This document shows positions 55,689 through 64,000 of a DNA stretch of 64,000 nucleotides, piece by piece (position 1 is the stretch's first letter; every line of letters starts with the position of its first letter). Both the position numbers and the translations under genes were made by a program. The DNA comes from JBBIQS01 sp037442205 (GTDB lineage Bacteria > Myxococcota > Myxococcia > Myxococcales > UBA5297), in the NCBI GenBank assembly GCA_037442205.1, contig JBBIQS010000013.1, forward strand, positions 42,549 through 106,548, written 5' to 3'. The notes under the pieces were generated by a model. The model saw only the letters and a program-made list of their open reading frames with translations, was not told the origin of the DNA and did no database searches.

Positions 55689-57833
55689 TTACGGCCCCGA
55701 CAGCGCCTTCTCGATGTTCTTGCACGGCGTGGGACAGGTGAAGGTGTTGCCCTTGCTGTCGGTGGCGGTCACCGGATAGCCGGACAGGTCCAGCCGCACG
55801 GTGTACGGGTCGTCGGCGTAGCTGGTCCGGTTCACCGCCTGCACCGACAGGTAGATCCTCCCGGCGGCGGCGTACTTGCCGTCCAGGCACAGGCAGTGGA
55901 CGCCCGCGGCGGTGAAGGTCCCGCTGGCCTGATCGAAGGTCACCGGGAACTCCCAGCCCGGCGAGCCGCCGTCGAAGACCTGCGTCCCGGAGTACCACTC
56001 CTGCGTGCCGTGGTTGATGTACTGCATCAGGCCCGCCAGGTGCGGAGTGGCGCAGGTGGCGTCGTCGCAGAAGTAGAGCCCCACGCCCAGGTCGTACGAG
56101 CGCTCGCCCGACTTCTGAGCCGGCGCGGGAGGGATGGTCCAGCTCAGGCCCATCGACATGTCGTCTGCCGGCGGGGCCACTCCGCCGTCGGGAGCCGGAG
56201 GCGGCGGCAGCGGGGTGAAGCGCAGGTCGTAGTAGTCGACGTCGCTCAGGTCGTAGTCCATGCCCGAGCGCGGCAGCGGCGGCAGGCCGTTGTCGGCGAT
56301 CCCGGCGTCCGACTGCGCCCCGTGCCCGTGGCCGAGGTAGGCGGTCTGGTTGACGGGGACGCTGATCGACGGGGCGTTGCCGAGGGTGTGCGGGGCGTTG
56401 GCCTCGTCGGGCGTGTCGGCCAGCAGCTCGAGGTTGAGCAGGTAGTCGCGGTCCTCGGCCCCGGCGGCGCCCAGGTAGGAGACGCGCACGTAGAACGGGC
56501 CGCTCTCGCCCGGCGGCAGCTGCACCACGCCCTCGAAGTTGGCGTACCCGGTGACGTGGGTGTCCTCGGCGCGCCGCGACCAGAGGCACTCGGAGCGGGT
56601 GCAGAAGTCGGTGACCGGGATCTTGTTGCCGTTGGGGCAGGTGGCGCGGCAGTCGGCGGCGGTGCTCTTGGTGGTGATCACCGTCACGTCGTGGGGCTGG
56701 CCGGGCTTGACGTCGTAGCGCGGCGTGCCGCCGCCGGAGCTGACCTTGTAGTGCAGCCGCACCGGACGGGTCCCGGCGGCCTGGATGGCGTAGTAGTCCA
56801 GGTCGCCGACGTAGCTCAGCTTTCCGGTCAGCAGCTTGCCCTGCCCGCCGGCGCTCAGGTTGACCGGGGTGGCGGTGCCCGGCATGTCGTTGCCGCCGGT
56901 GCCCTCGTTGCCGTCGCCGTCCAGCAGCAGCTCGAGGTGGACCCCGTAGGTGAAGCTCACGTCGCCGGGGGGAATGGGATCGGTGGTGCTGGCCCGGTAG
57001 GCGCGCACCGTCAGCTCGTAGGTGCCGGCGGTGACCAGCCGGGCGGTCATCAGCGCCTGCTCGCCGAAGGGAGTGGCCGAGTGCTCGGCGCTGACCGGGC
57101 CGTTGGGGCCGGTGAGGGCGTAGTCGAGCAGGATGTCGCCCTGGGGGCGCGCGACCGACAGCAGCCGCATGAACAGCACCGTCCGCCCGGCGCAGGGCGT
57201 GACCTGGAAGCTGTACTTGTCCACGTCGCCGGGGACCGAGAGCGCCCCCTGGACGTCGATGCTGCCGCAGGCCGGCAGCGCGACCTGGGTCGGGACCTCG
57301 TCGTTGGGCTCGTTGACGTCGGGGTCGGTGTCGACGGTGGCCTTGAGGTTGTAGGGATGGATCTTGTCCTGGGCCGGCTCTTCGCCGCCGGCGGTGTCGT
57401 GCTGGATCAGCACCAGGTACTTGCCGGCCAAAAGCGCCCCGCCCAGCCGCACCGCCAGGTGAGCCGTCTCGGGCTTGCCGCCGCGCGAGCGCGGATCGAC
57501 GGCGGTGGCCAGCGAGCTCACCCCGTCCTCCTTGAACAGGCTGACCCGCAGCACCACCGGGGTCGAGGGGGCGTCGTACCAGGCGCTGACGTTGAGGATC
57601 GGCCGCGCCGGCAGCTCGGGCACGGTCAGCAGGTACCAGTCGCTGTCGCCGACCGGGGAGATGTAGCCCTGCCTGGTCTCTCCCAGGGACAGCGCGCACT
57701 CGGCATTGGCCTTGGCATAGGCGGCGCTGTCGCAGCGGTCGGTGACGTCCACCGGCGTCCCGGCGTCGGAGCCCTGCGGGTCCTTGGAGCAGCCGGCGGC
57801 GACGAACAGGGCGAGCAGAAGGAGCGGTCTCAT
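55689..57833 (-). CDS. Large lipoprotein with repeated pre-peptidase-like beta domains
   Basis: 714 residues. The signal ends LFVAAGC. The mature chain has at least three beta domains of PPC-like form: DSDWYLLTVPELPARP, GDVDKYSFQVTPCAGRTVLF, GDLDYYAIQAAGTRPVRLHY. A Pro-rich loop (PPPPAPDGG) splits a further domain with paired Cys (FCDDATCATP, HCLCLDGKY). No enzyme motif. Its ATG overlaps the stop of the vWA gene upstream by one base, so it is coupled to it. Confidence 0.82.
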   Translation of the reverse strand: MRPLLLLALFVAAGCSKDPQGSDAGTPVDVTDRCDSAAYAKANAECALSLGETRQGYISPVGDSDWYLLTVPELPARPILNVSAWYDAPSTPVVLRVSLFKEDGVSSLATAVDPRSRGGKPETAHLAVRLGGALLAGKYLVLIQHDTAGGEEPAQDKIHPYNLKATVDTDPDVNEPNDEVPTQVALPACGSIDVQGALSVPGDVDKYSFQVTPCAGRTVLFMRLLSVARPQGDILLDYALTGPNGPVSAEHSATPFGEQALMTARLVTAGTYELTVRAYRASTTDPIPPGDVSFTYGVHLELLLDGDGNEGTGGNDMPGTATPVNLSAGGQGKLLTGKLSYVGDLDYYAIQAAGTRPVRLHYKVSSGGGTPRYDVKPGQPHDVTVITTKSTAADCRATCPNGNKIPVTDFCTRSECLWSRRAEDTHVTGYANFEGVVQLPPGESGPFYVRVSYLGAAGAEDRDYLLNLELLADTPDEANAPHTLGNAPSISVPVNQTAYLGHGHGAQSDAGIADNGLPPLPRSGMDYDLSDVDYYDLRFTPLPPPPAPDGGVAPPADDMSMGLSWTIPPAPAQKSGERSYDLGVGLYFCDDATCATPHLAGLMQYINHGTQEWYSGTQVFDGGSPGWEFPVTFDQASGTFTAAGVHCLCLDGKYAAAGRIYLSVQAVNRTSYADDPYTVRLDLSGYPVTATDSKGNTFTCPTPCKNIEKALSGP

Positions 57834-59512
57834 CACGGGGCCTCGAAGTCGCTGGCGGCCACCGGCAGCACGCCGTCGGCGGGCTGCTTGATGCCGTCGA
57901 GCGGATACCGGGCGGTCAGCCGCACCACGCGGTAGACGGGCCGGCCGTCGGGGTCGTCGCTGCCGACCTGGGCGGCGGTCAGCAGCAGGTGGTTGACCCC
58001 CGGTCCCTCGCCGGTGTCCAGGGTGTTGACCAAGAGGACGTTGTCCACTTGGAAGGAGTAGCAGGTGCGCCCCAGGGCATCGGCGGCGAGGCGGGCGGTG
58101 ATCTTGGGCCGGTAGGCGAAGTCGCTGTAGTTCTCGGGCTCGGCCGACTTGGGATCGAGGTGCATCGCCAGCTCGCGGGCATTGGTGATGCCATCGCGGT
58201 CCGGGTCCTCCTCGGCGTCGGGGGTGGCGAGGTTGGTACCGCCCAGCCACTCCACCAGGTCCGGCAGCCCGTCGCCGTCGCTGTCGAAGCGGCTGTTGGA
58301 GCCGCCCAGCACCTGCTCGTCGCAGTCGAGCAGGCCGTCGTGGTCCAGGTCCTTTCCCTTGAGCTCGTCCGGGCAGCCGCGGTCGGCGCCGCCGTCGCGG
58401 GACACCTGCGGGTGCAGCGGGTCGCCGAAGTAGACCTCCAGCCCGTCGGAGAAGCCGTCGCCGTCGCTGTCGCGCTTCAGCGGGTCGGTGCCGATCTTGA
58501 GCTCCTGTGCATCGGTGAGGCCGTCGCCGTCGCTGTCCACCTCCAGCTCGCCGGAGCGCGGCCGGGCGTTGATGTTGAAGGCCAGCAGCTGCTTGAGCTG
58601 GAAGGCGCGCTTGAAGCCGCCGATCTTGAAGGAGAGGAAGTTGATCGGTTCGCCGTTGCGGAAGTCGCGGAACTCGCCGCCGCCCAGGTCGGCCATGTTC
58701 TGCAGCCGCCAGGCGTCCTGCTGCACCAGGTAGGCCTGGCAGGTGTCGAGGTGCAGCTGGCCGGCGTCGTCCTGCAGGCAGGAGGTGGGGATGGGCTGCT
58801 CGGGGTTGAAGACGTGGACGGTGTTCAGCCGCACGCCGCCGGTCTCCAGCGAGTGGCCGCGGATGGCGATGCAGCGGTCGGGGATCTGGGCGTCCTCGTC
58901 GCTGTAGGGGTGCCCGTCGGAGAGGAAGATGATCTCGTAGCGGGTCTGGTCGGCGGCGGTGCCGGTGCCGGCGTTTTGGGCCATGGTCAGCGTGATGTCC
59001 TCGCTGATGGTGGCGTTGATCTCGTTGAGCGGGCTGACGAAGGTGGTGGTGTCGCGGTTGGCCCCGCCCGCCCCGCCGGCGCTGGCGTAGCGCTGGATGT
59101 TGCCCACCAGCTGGTCGAAGACCTGGTCGTTCATGTCGGTCAGCCGGTCGAAGCCGCGGGTGCCGCCATGGGTGAGCCAGGCCACGTCGCCGGCGAAGAG
59201 CATCACCCCGACGTAGATCGACGGGTCGTTGGAGGGCATCGACTTGAGCAGGTTCACCAGCGCGGTGGCCCGGGTGCCCAGCGGGTCGTTGAGCGCCATC
59301 GACAGGCTGGTGTCCATGGCGAAGAGCAGCTTGAGCGGGCGCTCCACCGCGCCGGTGGGCTCGGTGCAGAACTGGCCCACCACCCGCACCGCCCGGTCGA
59401 CTTGCCCCTTCTTCCCCATGTTCGGGTCGTAGAGGTAGACGTCGGTGCAGGAGAGCGCCAGGCCGACCAGGGCCAGCGCCGCCGCGGCGGTGAGCGGGAG
59501 CCGAAGCTTCAC
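57833..59512 (-). CDS. vWA lipoprotein with calcium repeats, paralog C
   Basis: 559 residues from a GTG at 59512. The signal ends LVGLALSC, then TDVYLYDP. A vWA domain with MIDAS DTSLS in LLFAMDTSLSMALNDP and IIFLSDGHPYSDED follows. Then come five Asp-rich calcium repeats (DSDGDGLTDAQELKIGTDP...) and a C-terminal domain (CYSFQVDNVLLVNTLDTG). A metal-dependent surface adhesin is likely from the domains. The GTG overlaps the stop of paralog B (GTGA). Confidence 0.88.
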   Translation of the reverse strand: MKLRLPLTAAAALALVGLALSCTDVYLYDPNMGKKGQVDRAVRVVGQFCTEPTGAVERPLKLLFAMDTSLSMALNDPLGTRATALVNLLKSMPSNDPSIYVGVMLFAGDVAWLTHGGTRGFDRLTDMNDQVFDQLVGNIQRYASAGGAGGANRDTTTFVSPLNEINATISEDITLTMAQNAGTGTAADQTRYEIIFLSDGHPYSDEDAQIPDRCIAIRGHSLETGGVRLNTVHVFNPEQPIPTSCLQDDAGQLHLDTCQAYLVQQDAWRLQNMADLGGGEFRDFRNGEPINFLSFKIGGFKRAFQLKQLLAFNINARPRSGELEVDSDGDGLTDAQELKIGTDPLKRDSDGDGFSDGLEVYFGDPLHPQVSRDGGADRGCPDELKGKDLDHDGLLDCDEQVLGGSNSRFDSDGDGLPDLVEWLGGTNLATPDAEEDPDRDGITNARELAMHLDPKSAEPENYSDFAYRPKITARLAADALGRTCYSFQVDNVLLVNTLDTGEGPGVNHLLLTAAQVGSDDPDGRPVYRVVRLTARYPLDGIKQPADGVLPVAASDFEAP

Positions 59513-61425
59513 GGGTGCGTCCCTCGGCACAGGCTGTTCAGATTGCCGGTCGCCAGGTCCTGCGGCCGGTGGTTGAAGTCGTTGGGATCGAGCACCAGCT
59601 CCGGTCCCAGCGGCACCCGCACCGACGGCGGGGCGAACTGCGCCCAGGCGCAGGCCTGGTACCAGACCCCGTAGTCGCGGGTGAGGTTGCTCTCCGGGGC
59701 CTCGCCGAAGGTCAGCTTGACCAGGTTGTAGCCCTTCTGCCCGCCGACCCGCTCCGGGGTCAGCAGCCGGATGTTGGAGACCCGGAAGTCGTAGCAGAGG
59801 GTGCCGTTGGTCTGCACGATGGGGTCCGACAGGTCGTAGAGGTAGCGGTCGCGCAGGTGCACCACCCGGTCGTCGAGCAGCGGGTTGGTGTGCTGGAAGA
59901 CCTCGAGGATGTCCGGGACGCCGTCCAGGTCGTGGTCCATCAGCTTGCTGTTCGGCACCGTCGGGTCGAGCCCCAGCTTGACCTCCAGGCCGTCGGGGAT
60001 GCCGTCGGCGTCGGTGTCGAACAGCCGCTGGTTGGTGCCCAGGTAGGCCTCGGCGGCCTCGGAGAGCCCGTCGCCGTCCACGTCCTGGCAGCTGTAGCGC
60101 GCCGGGACTCCGTTGATCGCCTTGCAGCCGCGCGGATCGGGGACCAGCGGGTCGAAGCCCTCGGCCTTGTGGGCCACCTCGAAGCTGTCGGAGAAGCCGT
60201 CGCCGTCGCTGTCGGCCTCCAGTTGCTGGGTGCCCAGGGCCTTGGTGCCGTCGAGCGAGTCCGGCAGCCCGTCGCCGTCGCTGTCCACCTCCGGGCCGTC
60301 GACGGTCGGGAAGGCGTTGACGTTCTCGGCGAACAGCTCCTTCTTGGCGAAGCGGGCCCGGAGCGAGCCGTAGTCCAGGGTGGCCAGCTGGATCGACTCC
60401 GGGGTGGTGAACTCCTGGTAGGTGCCGCCGCCGATCTCGGCCATGCGGGTCAACAGCTGGGAGGCCACCGCGTGGGCCTCGGTGGCGCTCAGGCCGTTGT
60501 ACAGGTCCTTGGCGCACAGGCCGCCGGTCATGGCGTTGCAGGCCTCGACCGCGGCGATGTTGTAGATCAGCACCGTGTGCAGCCGGATGTCGCCGATGTT
60601 GTACTTGTCCTTGAGCGCCGCCAACCGCTGGACCGCCCCCAGGATCTGGTAGTTCTGGTTGCGGTCGGTGCCCACGGTGTAGCCGTTGAGCTGCACATCG
60701 GGGTTGCCGGCGTTGCAGAAGCCGGGCGGGCTGTCGCGCCAGATTCCCCACGGATTCTGCGGGGTCGCGTACTGGTCGTCGGGGAGGTTGTCGACCGCCG
60801 AGCAGCGGGGGTAGGGGACGCCGTCGGTCATCAGCACCACCACGTAGCGGGTGCGCGGGCGGTTGGCGATGTTGTTCAGCGGGTTGAGGATGTCCTGCTC
60901 GATGCGGGTGTAGGCCTGGGCCAGCGCCCCCTGGTAGTCGGTGCCCTTGCCCAGGTCCTGCTGCAGGTTGTTGATGGTGGCGCTGTCCAGCTGGGCGGGA
61001 GCGATGAAGCCCTGGTCCACCGCCGGAATGGTCGGGTTGAGGCGCGACTCAAATCCGTCGAGAGCGACGTAAATATCCTTGCGGCTGTCGAAGCGGCGCA
61101 CCAGCAGGTCCAGCGCCTTGACCCGGCCCGGGCGCGGGTCGTTGGGATCGGCGGGCGGCGGGGCCAGCTCGCACAGCGAGCCTGGCGGCCCCACTCCCGG
61201 CGGATCGGAGACGCACATCGACCCCGACTTATCGACCAGGAAGTCCACCTTCACCGGGAAGACGCTGTCGCTGGGAACCCGGGTGCAGACCCGGCCGCGC
61301 ACCGTCAGCCGGTCGTCGAGGGTGCTCTCCGGGACCGCCTGCGGCTGCAGCAGCGCGTCGGTGCAGCCGGCAAGCAGCAGCAACAAGGGGACGACACGGC
61401 GCGTCATGCGGGCGGCCCGCATCAT
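59509..61425 (-). CDS. vWA lipoprotein with calcium repeats, paralog B
   Basis: 638 residues if the ATG at 61425 is used; 61407 gives a tidier signal (MTRRVVPLLLLLAGC). The vWA domain has an intact MIDAS DKSGS in DFLVDKSGSMCVSDP and VVVLMTDGVPYP. It has five calcium repeats (DSDGDGLPDSLDG, DVDGDGLSEAAEAYLG and others) and the shared C-terminal domain CYDFRVSNIRLLTPE. It is larger than its two paralogs, mainly in the vWA part, and has several extra Cys. Confidence 0.87.
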   Translation of the reverse strand: MMRAARMTRRVVPLLLLLAGCTDALLQPQAVPESTLDDRLTVRGRVCTRVPSDSVFPVKVDFLVDKSGSMCVSDPPGVGPPGSLCELAPPPADPNDPRPGRVKALDLLVRRFDSRKDIYVALDGFESRLNPTIPAVDQGFIAPAQLDSATINNLQQDLGKGTDYQGALAQAYTRIEQDILNPLNNIANRPRTRYVVVLMTDGVPYPRCSAVDNLPDDQYATPQNPWGIWRDSPPGFCNAGNPDVQLNGYTVGTDRNQNYQILGAVQRLAALKDKYNIGDIRLHTVLIYNIAAVEACNAMTGGLCAKDLYNGLSATEAHAVASQLLTRMAEIGGGTYQEFTTPESIQLATLDYGSLRARFAKKELFAENVNAFPTVDGPEVDSDGDGLPDSLDGTKALGTQQLEADSDGDGFSDSFEVAHKAEGFDPLVPDPRGCKAINGVPARYSCQDVDGDGLSEAAEAYLGTNQRLFDTDADGIPDGLEVKLGLDPTVPNSKLMDHDLDGVPDILEVFQHTNPLLDDRVVHLRDRYLYDLSDPIVQTNGTLCYDFRVSNIRLLTPERVGGQKGYNLVKLTFGEAPESNLTRDYGVWYQACAWAQFAPPSVRVPLGPELVLDPNDFNHRPQDLATGNLNSLCRGTHP

Positions 61426-61538
61426 TATATGGGTCCCGTTCCGGCGCCGGGTGAGGCTGCGCCGGCAAGAGGTGCCCAGGCAGGGCGAAAACGGCTCACC
61501 GGGCCCGCGGATGCCGACGCGGCGCGTTACCAATCCGG

Positions 61539-63122
61539 TCACGGGCGGATCTCCAGGCTGTCGTCGGGGACGGCGATGATGGCCTCGGAGGGGTCGCGGC
61601 GGGCGGGCGGAGTGAAGGTCACCAGCTGGCTCGAGTAGCGGGATATGTTGCCCACCCCGTCGCCTCCGGGGATGGCGAAGGTGGCGTAGAGCGAGATCTG
61701 GTTGGCGCCCGCCGGATGGTCGGAAGTCTCCAGTGTCTGGATCAGGCCGATGTTGGAGAAGCGGACCTTCCAGCGGCGGCGGCCGGGGCAGGGGTCGTCG
61801 GCGTCCGAGGAGCCGGTGGGAGGGATCGGCTGCTCGCTCACCTCGTAGGCGTAGGAGCGCGAGGCGGCGAAGGCCAGGTCGTCGCTGAGCGGGTCGGTGT
61901 GCTGGCGCACCTCGAGCAGGTTGGGCAGGCCGTCGCCGTCGCTGTCGCGGTTCTGCTCGTGCTGCAGCGGGTTGGTGCCGGCGAAGGCCTCGACCAGGTC
62001 GGGCAGGCCGTCGCCGTCGGTGTCGCCCATGCAGTCGTCGGTGCCCAGCAGCTTCTCCTCGCACTCGGTCAGCCCGTCGCGGTCGCGGTCTTGCCAGGCG
62101 CTGCAGCCCTGCAGCACGTCGATCGTCAGCGGGTCCAGGCCGGCGCGGACCTCGACCCCGTCCATCAGCCCGTCGCCGTCGGTGTCGGGGTTGCGCGGGT
62201 CGGTGCCCAGGGCCTGCTCCTCCTCGTCGGTCAGGCCGTCGGCGTCGCTGTCGGCGAACAGCTGGCCGAGGCGGGCCTTGGCCGAGCGGTTGGTGGCGAG
62301 GGCGCTGACCAGCTCGAAGGGGCGCTCCAGGCCGGCCAGGTCGAGCGAGCCCAGCACGCTGGCCAGGTTGTTGGGGCTGGTGACGCGGGGCGCGGAGCTG
62401 GCGGCGGCGGCGATGGCGGCGATCTGCGCCTGGGCGGTGGCGTCGGGCGAGCCGCCGGTGACGTAGATCGGCAGCACGTTCACCGGGCCGGCGCCGCGCA
62501 GCTTCATCAGGCCGCGGAGGCGGTGGGTCTGCAGCTCGGCCAGGCACTGGGCGCAGTCGGCGGCGCCGAGGCAGGGGTTGTCGCGGGACAGCGCGCAGCT
62601 GGCCTGGGGCGCCTGCTGGAAGGTGACCAGCACCACGGTATAGCTGCCGCGGGCCCGGGACCCGGCGCACTGGTCGGCCATCTCGCCCGACAGCAGCGAC
62701 TGCGACAGCTCCAGCGCGTTGGCCAGCGACAGCGGCCCGCCCTGCTGGAAGGTCAGGTAGCGCTGCAGCGCGGCGTCCATCCCCTGGGCGTCGCCGAACC
62801 CGCCGTCCACCAGGTCGAAGGCGTAGCCGTTGTAGGCCACCAGCGCGTAGCCCATCCCCGCCGGGGCGAAGCGGGCCAGCAGCTGGCGCAGGCCGTCGGC
62901 GACCTGGGCGCGCAGGTCGGCCCCGACGCCGTCGCCGCCCTGGATCGCGAACACCAGCCGGGTGGGGAAGTTCTTGCCGCTGGGAGTCGGGGCGCAGAAG
63001 GTGGCCTCGAACGAGGCTCGGTCCGCCAGGCTGTAGCCGGCGCCCTGCGTCGAATAGATCGAGACGTCGGTGCAGGAGAGCAGCGCGGCCACGGCGAGGA
63101 GCGGTAGCGGGGAGCGGCGCAT
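61539..63122 (-). CDS. vWA-like lipoprotein with calcium repeats, paralog A, metal site lost
   Basis: 527 residues from the ATG at 63122, with AAGGGATGG upstream; an ATG six bases earlier is also possible. The signal ends VAALLSC, then TDVSIYS, close to paralog C. The vWA core strands are present, but the MIDAS position reads FAIQGGDGVGAD instead of D-x-S-x-S. Five calcium repeats (DSDADGLTDEEEQALGTDP...) and the shared end domain (WKVRFSNIGLIQTLETSD) follow. First gene of a six-gene lipoprotein operon. Confidence 0.87.
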   Translation of the reverse strand: MRRSPLPLLAVAALLSCTDVSIYSTQGAGYSLADRASFEATFCAPTPSGKNFPTRLVFAIQGGDGVGADLRAQVADGLRQLLARFAPAGMGYALVAYNGYAFDLVDGGFGDAQGMDAALQRYLTFQQGGPLSLANALELSQSLLSGEMADQCAGSRARGSYTVVLVTFQQAPQASCALSRDNPCLGAADCAQCLAELQTHRLRGLMKLRGAGPVNVLPIYVTGGSPDATAQAQIAAIAAAASSAPRVTSPNNLASVLGSLDLAGLERPFELVSALATNRSAKARLGQLFADSDADGLTDEEEQALGTDPRNPDTDGDGLMDGVEVRAGLDPLTIDVLQGCSAWQDRDRDGLTECEEKLLGTDDCMGDTDGDGLPDLVEAFAGTNPLQHEQNRDSDGDGLPNLLEVRQHTDPLSDDLAFAASRSYAYEVSEQPIPPTGSSDADDPCPGRRRWKVRFSNIGLIQTLETSDHPAGANQISLYATFAIPGGDGVGNISRYSSQLVTFTPPARRDPSEAIIAVPDDSLEIRP

Positions 63123-63199
63123 GGCCATCCCTTATACACCCGTCCGTTCAATGGGCGGACATGCCCAGGGTTTGACAGATAGGACTGTTCCGGAAAAAC

Positions 63200-63214
63200 T
63201 GGCTGCCTTCTTGC
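63200..63214 (+). promoter_or_regulatory. Sigma-54-like promoter match
   Basis: TGGC, seven bases, TTGC: a full match to the -24/-12 core. The start would fall near 63226, with CGGAGG and the ATG of the next gene just after. A TTGACA (63172-63177) with AAAACT 17 bases on is an alternative sigma-70 site. Prediction only. Confidence 0.42.
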
Positions 63215-63240
63215 GGCGACTCGGATCTCGCGGAGGTGCT

Positions 63241-63603
63241 ATGCGCAGCCGGCAGGCCATCACGGCGATGGGGATAGCGGCGCTGACGCTGGCCTCGACG
63301 GTGGCCCTGGCGGCGGCGCCGGCCAAGCGCCGTCCCGGCCCGGCGACCCGCGCGGCGCCGGCGGGGATGGTGGAGAAGGGCCCCGCTCGACCCGAGACCC
63401 GCGTGGCCCCCCCGCCGACGCAGGAGGCGGTGGCCCCGCGCGGCCCGACCCGCCTCGACTTCGACGACCGGCTGATCCAGGGGCAGACCAACAAGTCTGG
63501 CGCCGTCTACCTGTTCGACCGAAAGGAACTTTCTGTGCGGAGCATGGTCCAGCAGCGGAGCAGCTTCCGCGACCAGATCCAGAAAGACGTCCTCTCGGAG
63601 TAA
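63241..63603 (+). CDS. Small secreted protein, GltF-like by context
   Basis: 120 residues from the ATG at 63241, CGGAGG upstream. A signal peptide ends TVALAA. A Pro/Ala/Arg-rich region precedes the conserved-looking end LDFDDRLIQGQTNKSGAVYL, FDRKELSVRSMVQ and SSFRDQI. I associate this end string with small proteins beside FHA genes in the myxobacterial Glt/Agl gliding-machinery clusters. The match is from memory. It starts a rightward unit with the FHA gene two bases later. Confidence 0.7.
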   Translation: MRSRQAITAMGIAALTLASTVALAAAPAKRRPGPATRAAPAGMVEKGPARPETRVAPPPTQEAVAPRGPTRLDFDDRLIQGQTNKSGAVYLFDRKELSVRSMVQQRSSFRDQIQKDVLSE

Positions 63604-63605
63604 CC

Positions 63606-64000
63606 GTGGCCGACTCCTCGGTACTGCAGATCGTCATCTTCCGCGACGGCACCTTGGTCGGGACGGAAGTGTTCATGCCCGGCGCCTATACGCTGGGCAG
63701 CGACGCCGGCTGCGAGCTGGTGCTGGCCGATGCCGCGGTGGCCTCGGCGCAGGCGGTGCTGGCGTTCAAGGAAGGTCGCGTCGGGCTGGAGAACGTCGGC
63801 CCCTCCGGCGCGGTGCAGGTCAACGGCCAGGCCATCGGCCGGGTCGAGGTCCGCAGCATCGACGATGTGGCCATCGGGCCGTTCCTGCTCAAGTTCAAGG
63901 TGGTCGGCCAGAAGAAGCCCGTCGCCGCTCGCCCGGCAGCTGCCCCGGCGCCCGCTCCGGCGCCTGCTCCGGTCGCCGCCCCTCCGCCGGCGGGCCCGGC
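63606..64000 (+). CDS. FHA-domain protein, N-terminal part (GltG/PglI-like by context)
   Basis: The gene starts at GTG 63606 (CGGAG upstream) and runs off the right edge; 131 residues are visible. ALQ-type start VLQIVIFRDGTLVG leads into an FHA domain (YTLGSDAGCELVLADAAVASAQAVL, outlined), which binds phosphothreonine in active members. Its usual Ser-x-x-His is replaced by SAQA. A Pro/Ala linker follows. FHA plus Pro-rich linker is the opening of gliding proteins with AgmX/PglI C-terminal domains; the rest is outside the window. Confidence 0.8.
   Translation, partial: MADSSVLQIVIFRDGTLVGTEVFMPGAYTLGSDAGCELVLADAAVASAQAVLAFKEGRVGLENVGPSGAVQVNGQAIGRVEVRSIDDVAIGPFLLKFKVVGQKKPVAARPAAAPAPAPAPAPVAAPPPAGP

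Noticed and set aside
63142..63160. Short inverted repeat GTCCG...CGGAC between the divergent operons
   Set aside because: Five-base arms are common by chance at this GC content; too weak to call an operator.

Overview
The window is dense, high-GC bacterial chromosome. No stretch longer than 300 bases lacks a gene or RNA. I place it in the Myxococcota. The marks are a MYXO-CTERM-type sorting tail on a thrombospondin-type-3 protein (47064-48458), paired myxobacterial cysteine-rich repeats (30347-31768), a very large share of predicted lipoproteins, sigma-54-like promoter matches, and a small secreted protein next to an FHA protein at the right edge that recalls the Glt gliding/focal-adhesion genes. 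There is no IS element, prophage, CRISPR array or rRNA. The one tRNA is tRNA-Pro(CGG), a self-contained unit with promoter and terminator.

Left third (1-24 kb): recC(partial)-recB-recD reads rightward. A leftward moaA-moeA-mobA-small gene operon follows, and its leader closely resembles a Moco riboswitch. Next come a membrane-anchored thioredoxin, a DUF2892 protein, a two-domain chromate transporter and an orphan radical SAM/SPASM enzyme. A thiol/metalloid block (12987-16727) follows: an ArsM-like methyltransferase, a 33-residue cysteine-rich peptide, an atypical thioredoxin, thioredoxin reductase and a DUF6132 protein, with a CcdA-thioredoxin fusion divergent. After that are a glycosyltransferase, a lipoprotein aminopeptidase, a pentein-like lipoprotein with a secreted partner, and a divergent ATPase/HNH pair.

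Middle (24-47 kb): a PBP4-type carboxypeptidase with a long extra C-terminal domain, a saccharopine-dehydrogenase-like reductase, CotH and FG-GAP lipoproteins, gluQ, PEGA and M50-TPR proteins, dksA, an outer-membrane protein and a ComEA-like protein. A complete phosphotransfer system follows: ptsN-hprK-rapZ, then mannose-family IIA-IIB-IIC-IID, HPr and enzyme I. All phospho-acceptor histidines are intact and no sugar-metabolism gene is attached, so its role may be regulatory.

Right third (47-64 kb): envelope proteins dominate. The most interesting locus is 50498-54639. It holds a small secreted precursor with three EKxCG repeats, a DUF692 MNIO enzyme, its DUF2063 partner and a translationally coupled YceI protein. 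A sigma-ECF / zinc anti-sigma / TlpA-like lipoprotein operon diverges from it. It looks like a copper- or thiol-stress-controlled RiPP pathway of the bufferin/HvfA kind, with YceI where a DoxX protein often sits. A six-gene lipoprotein operon follows, containing three paralogous proteins with a vWA-like N-terminal part, Asp-rich calcium repeats and a shared C-terminal domain. One of the three has lost the vWA metal site. The window ends inside an FHA-domain gene.
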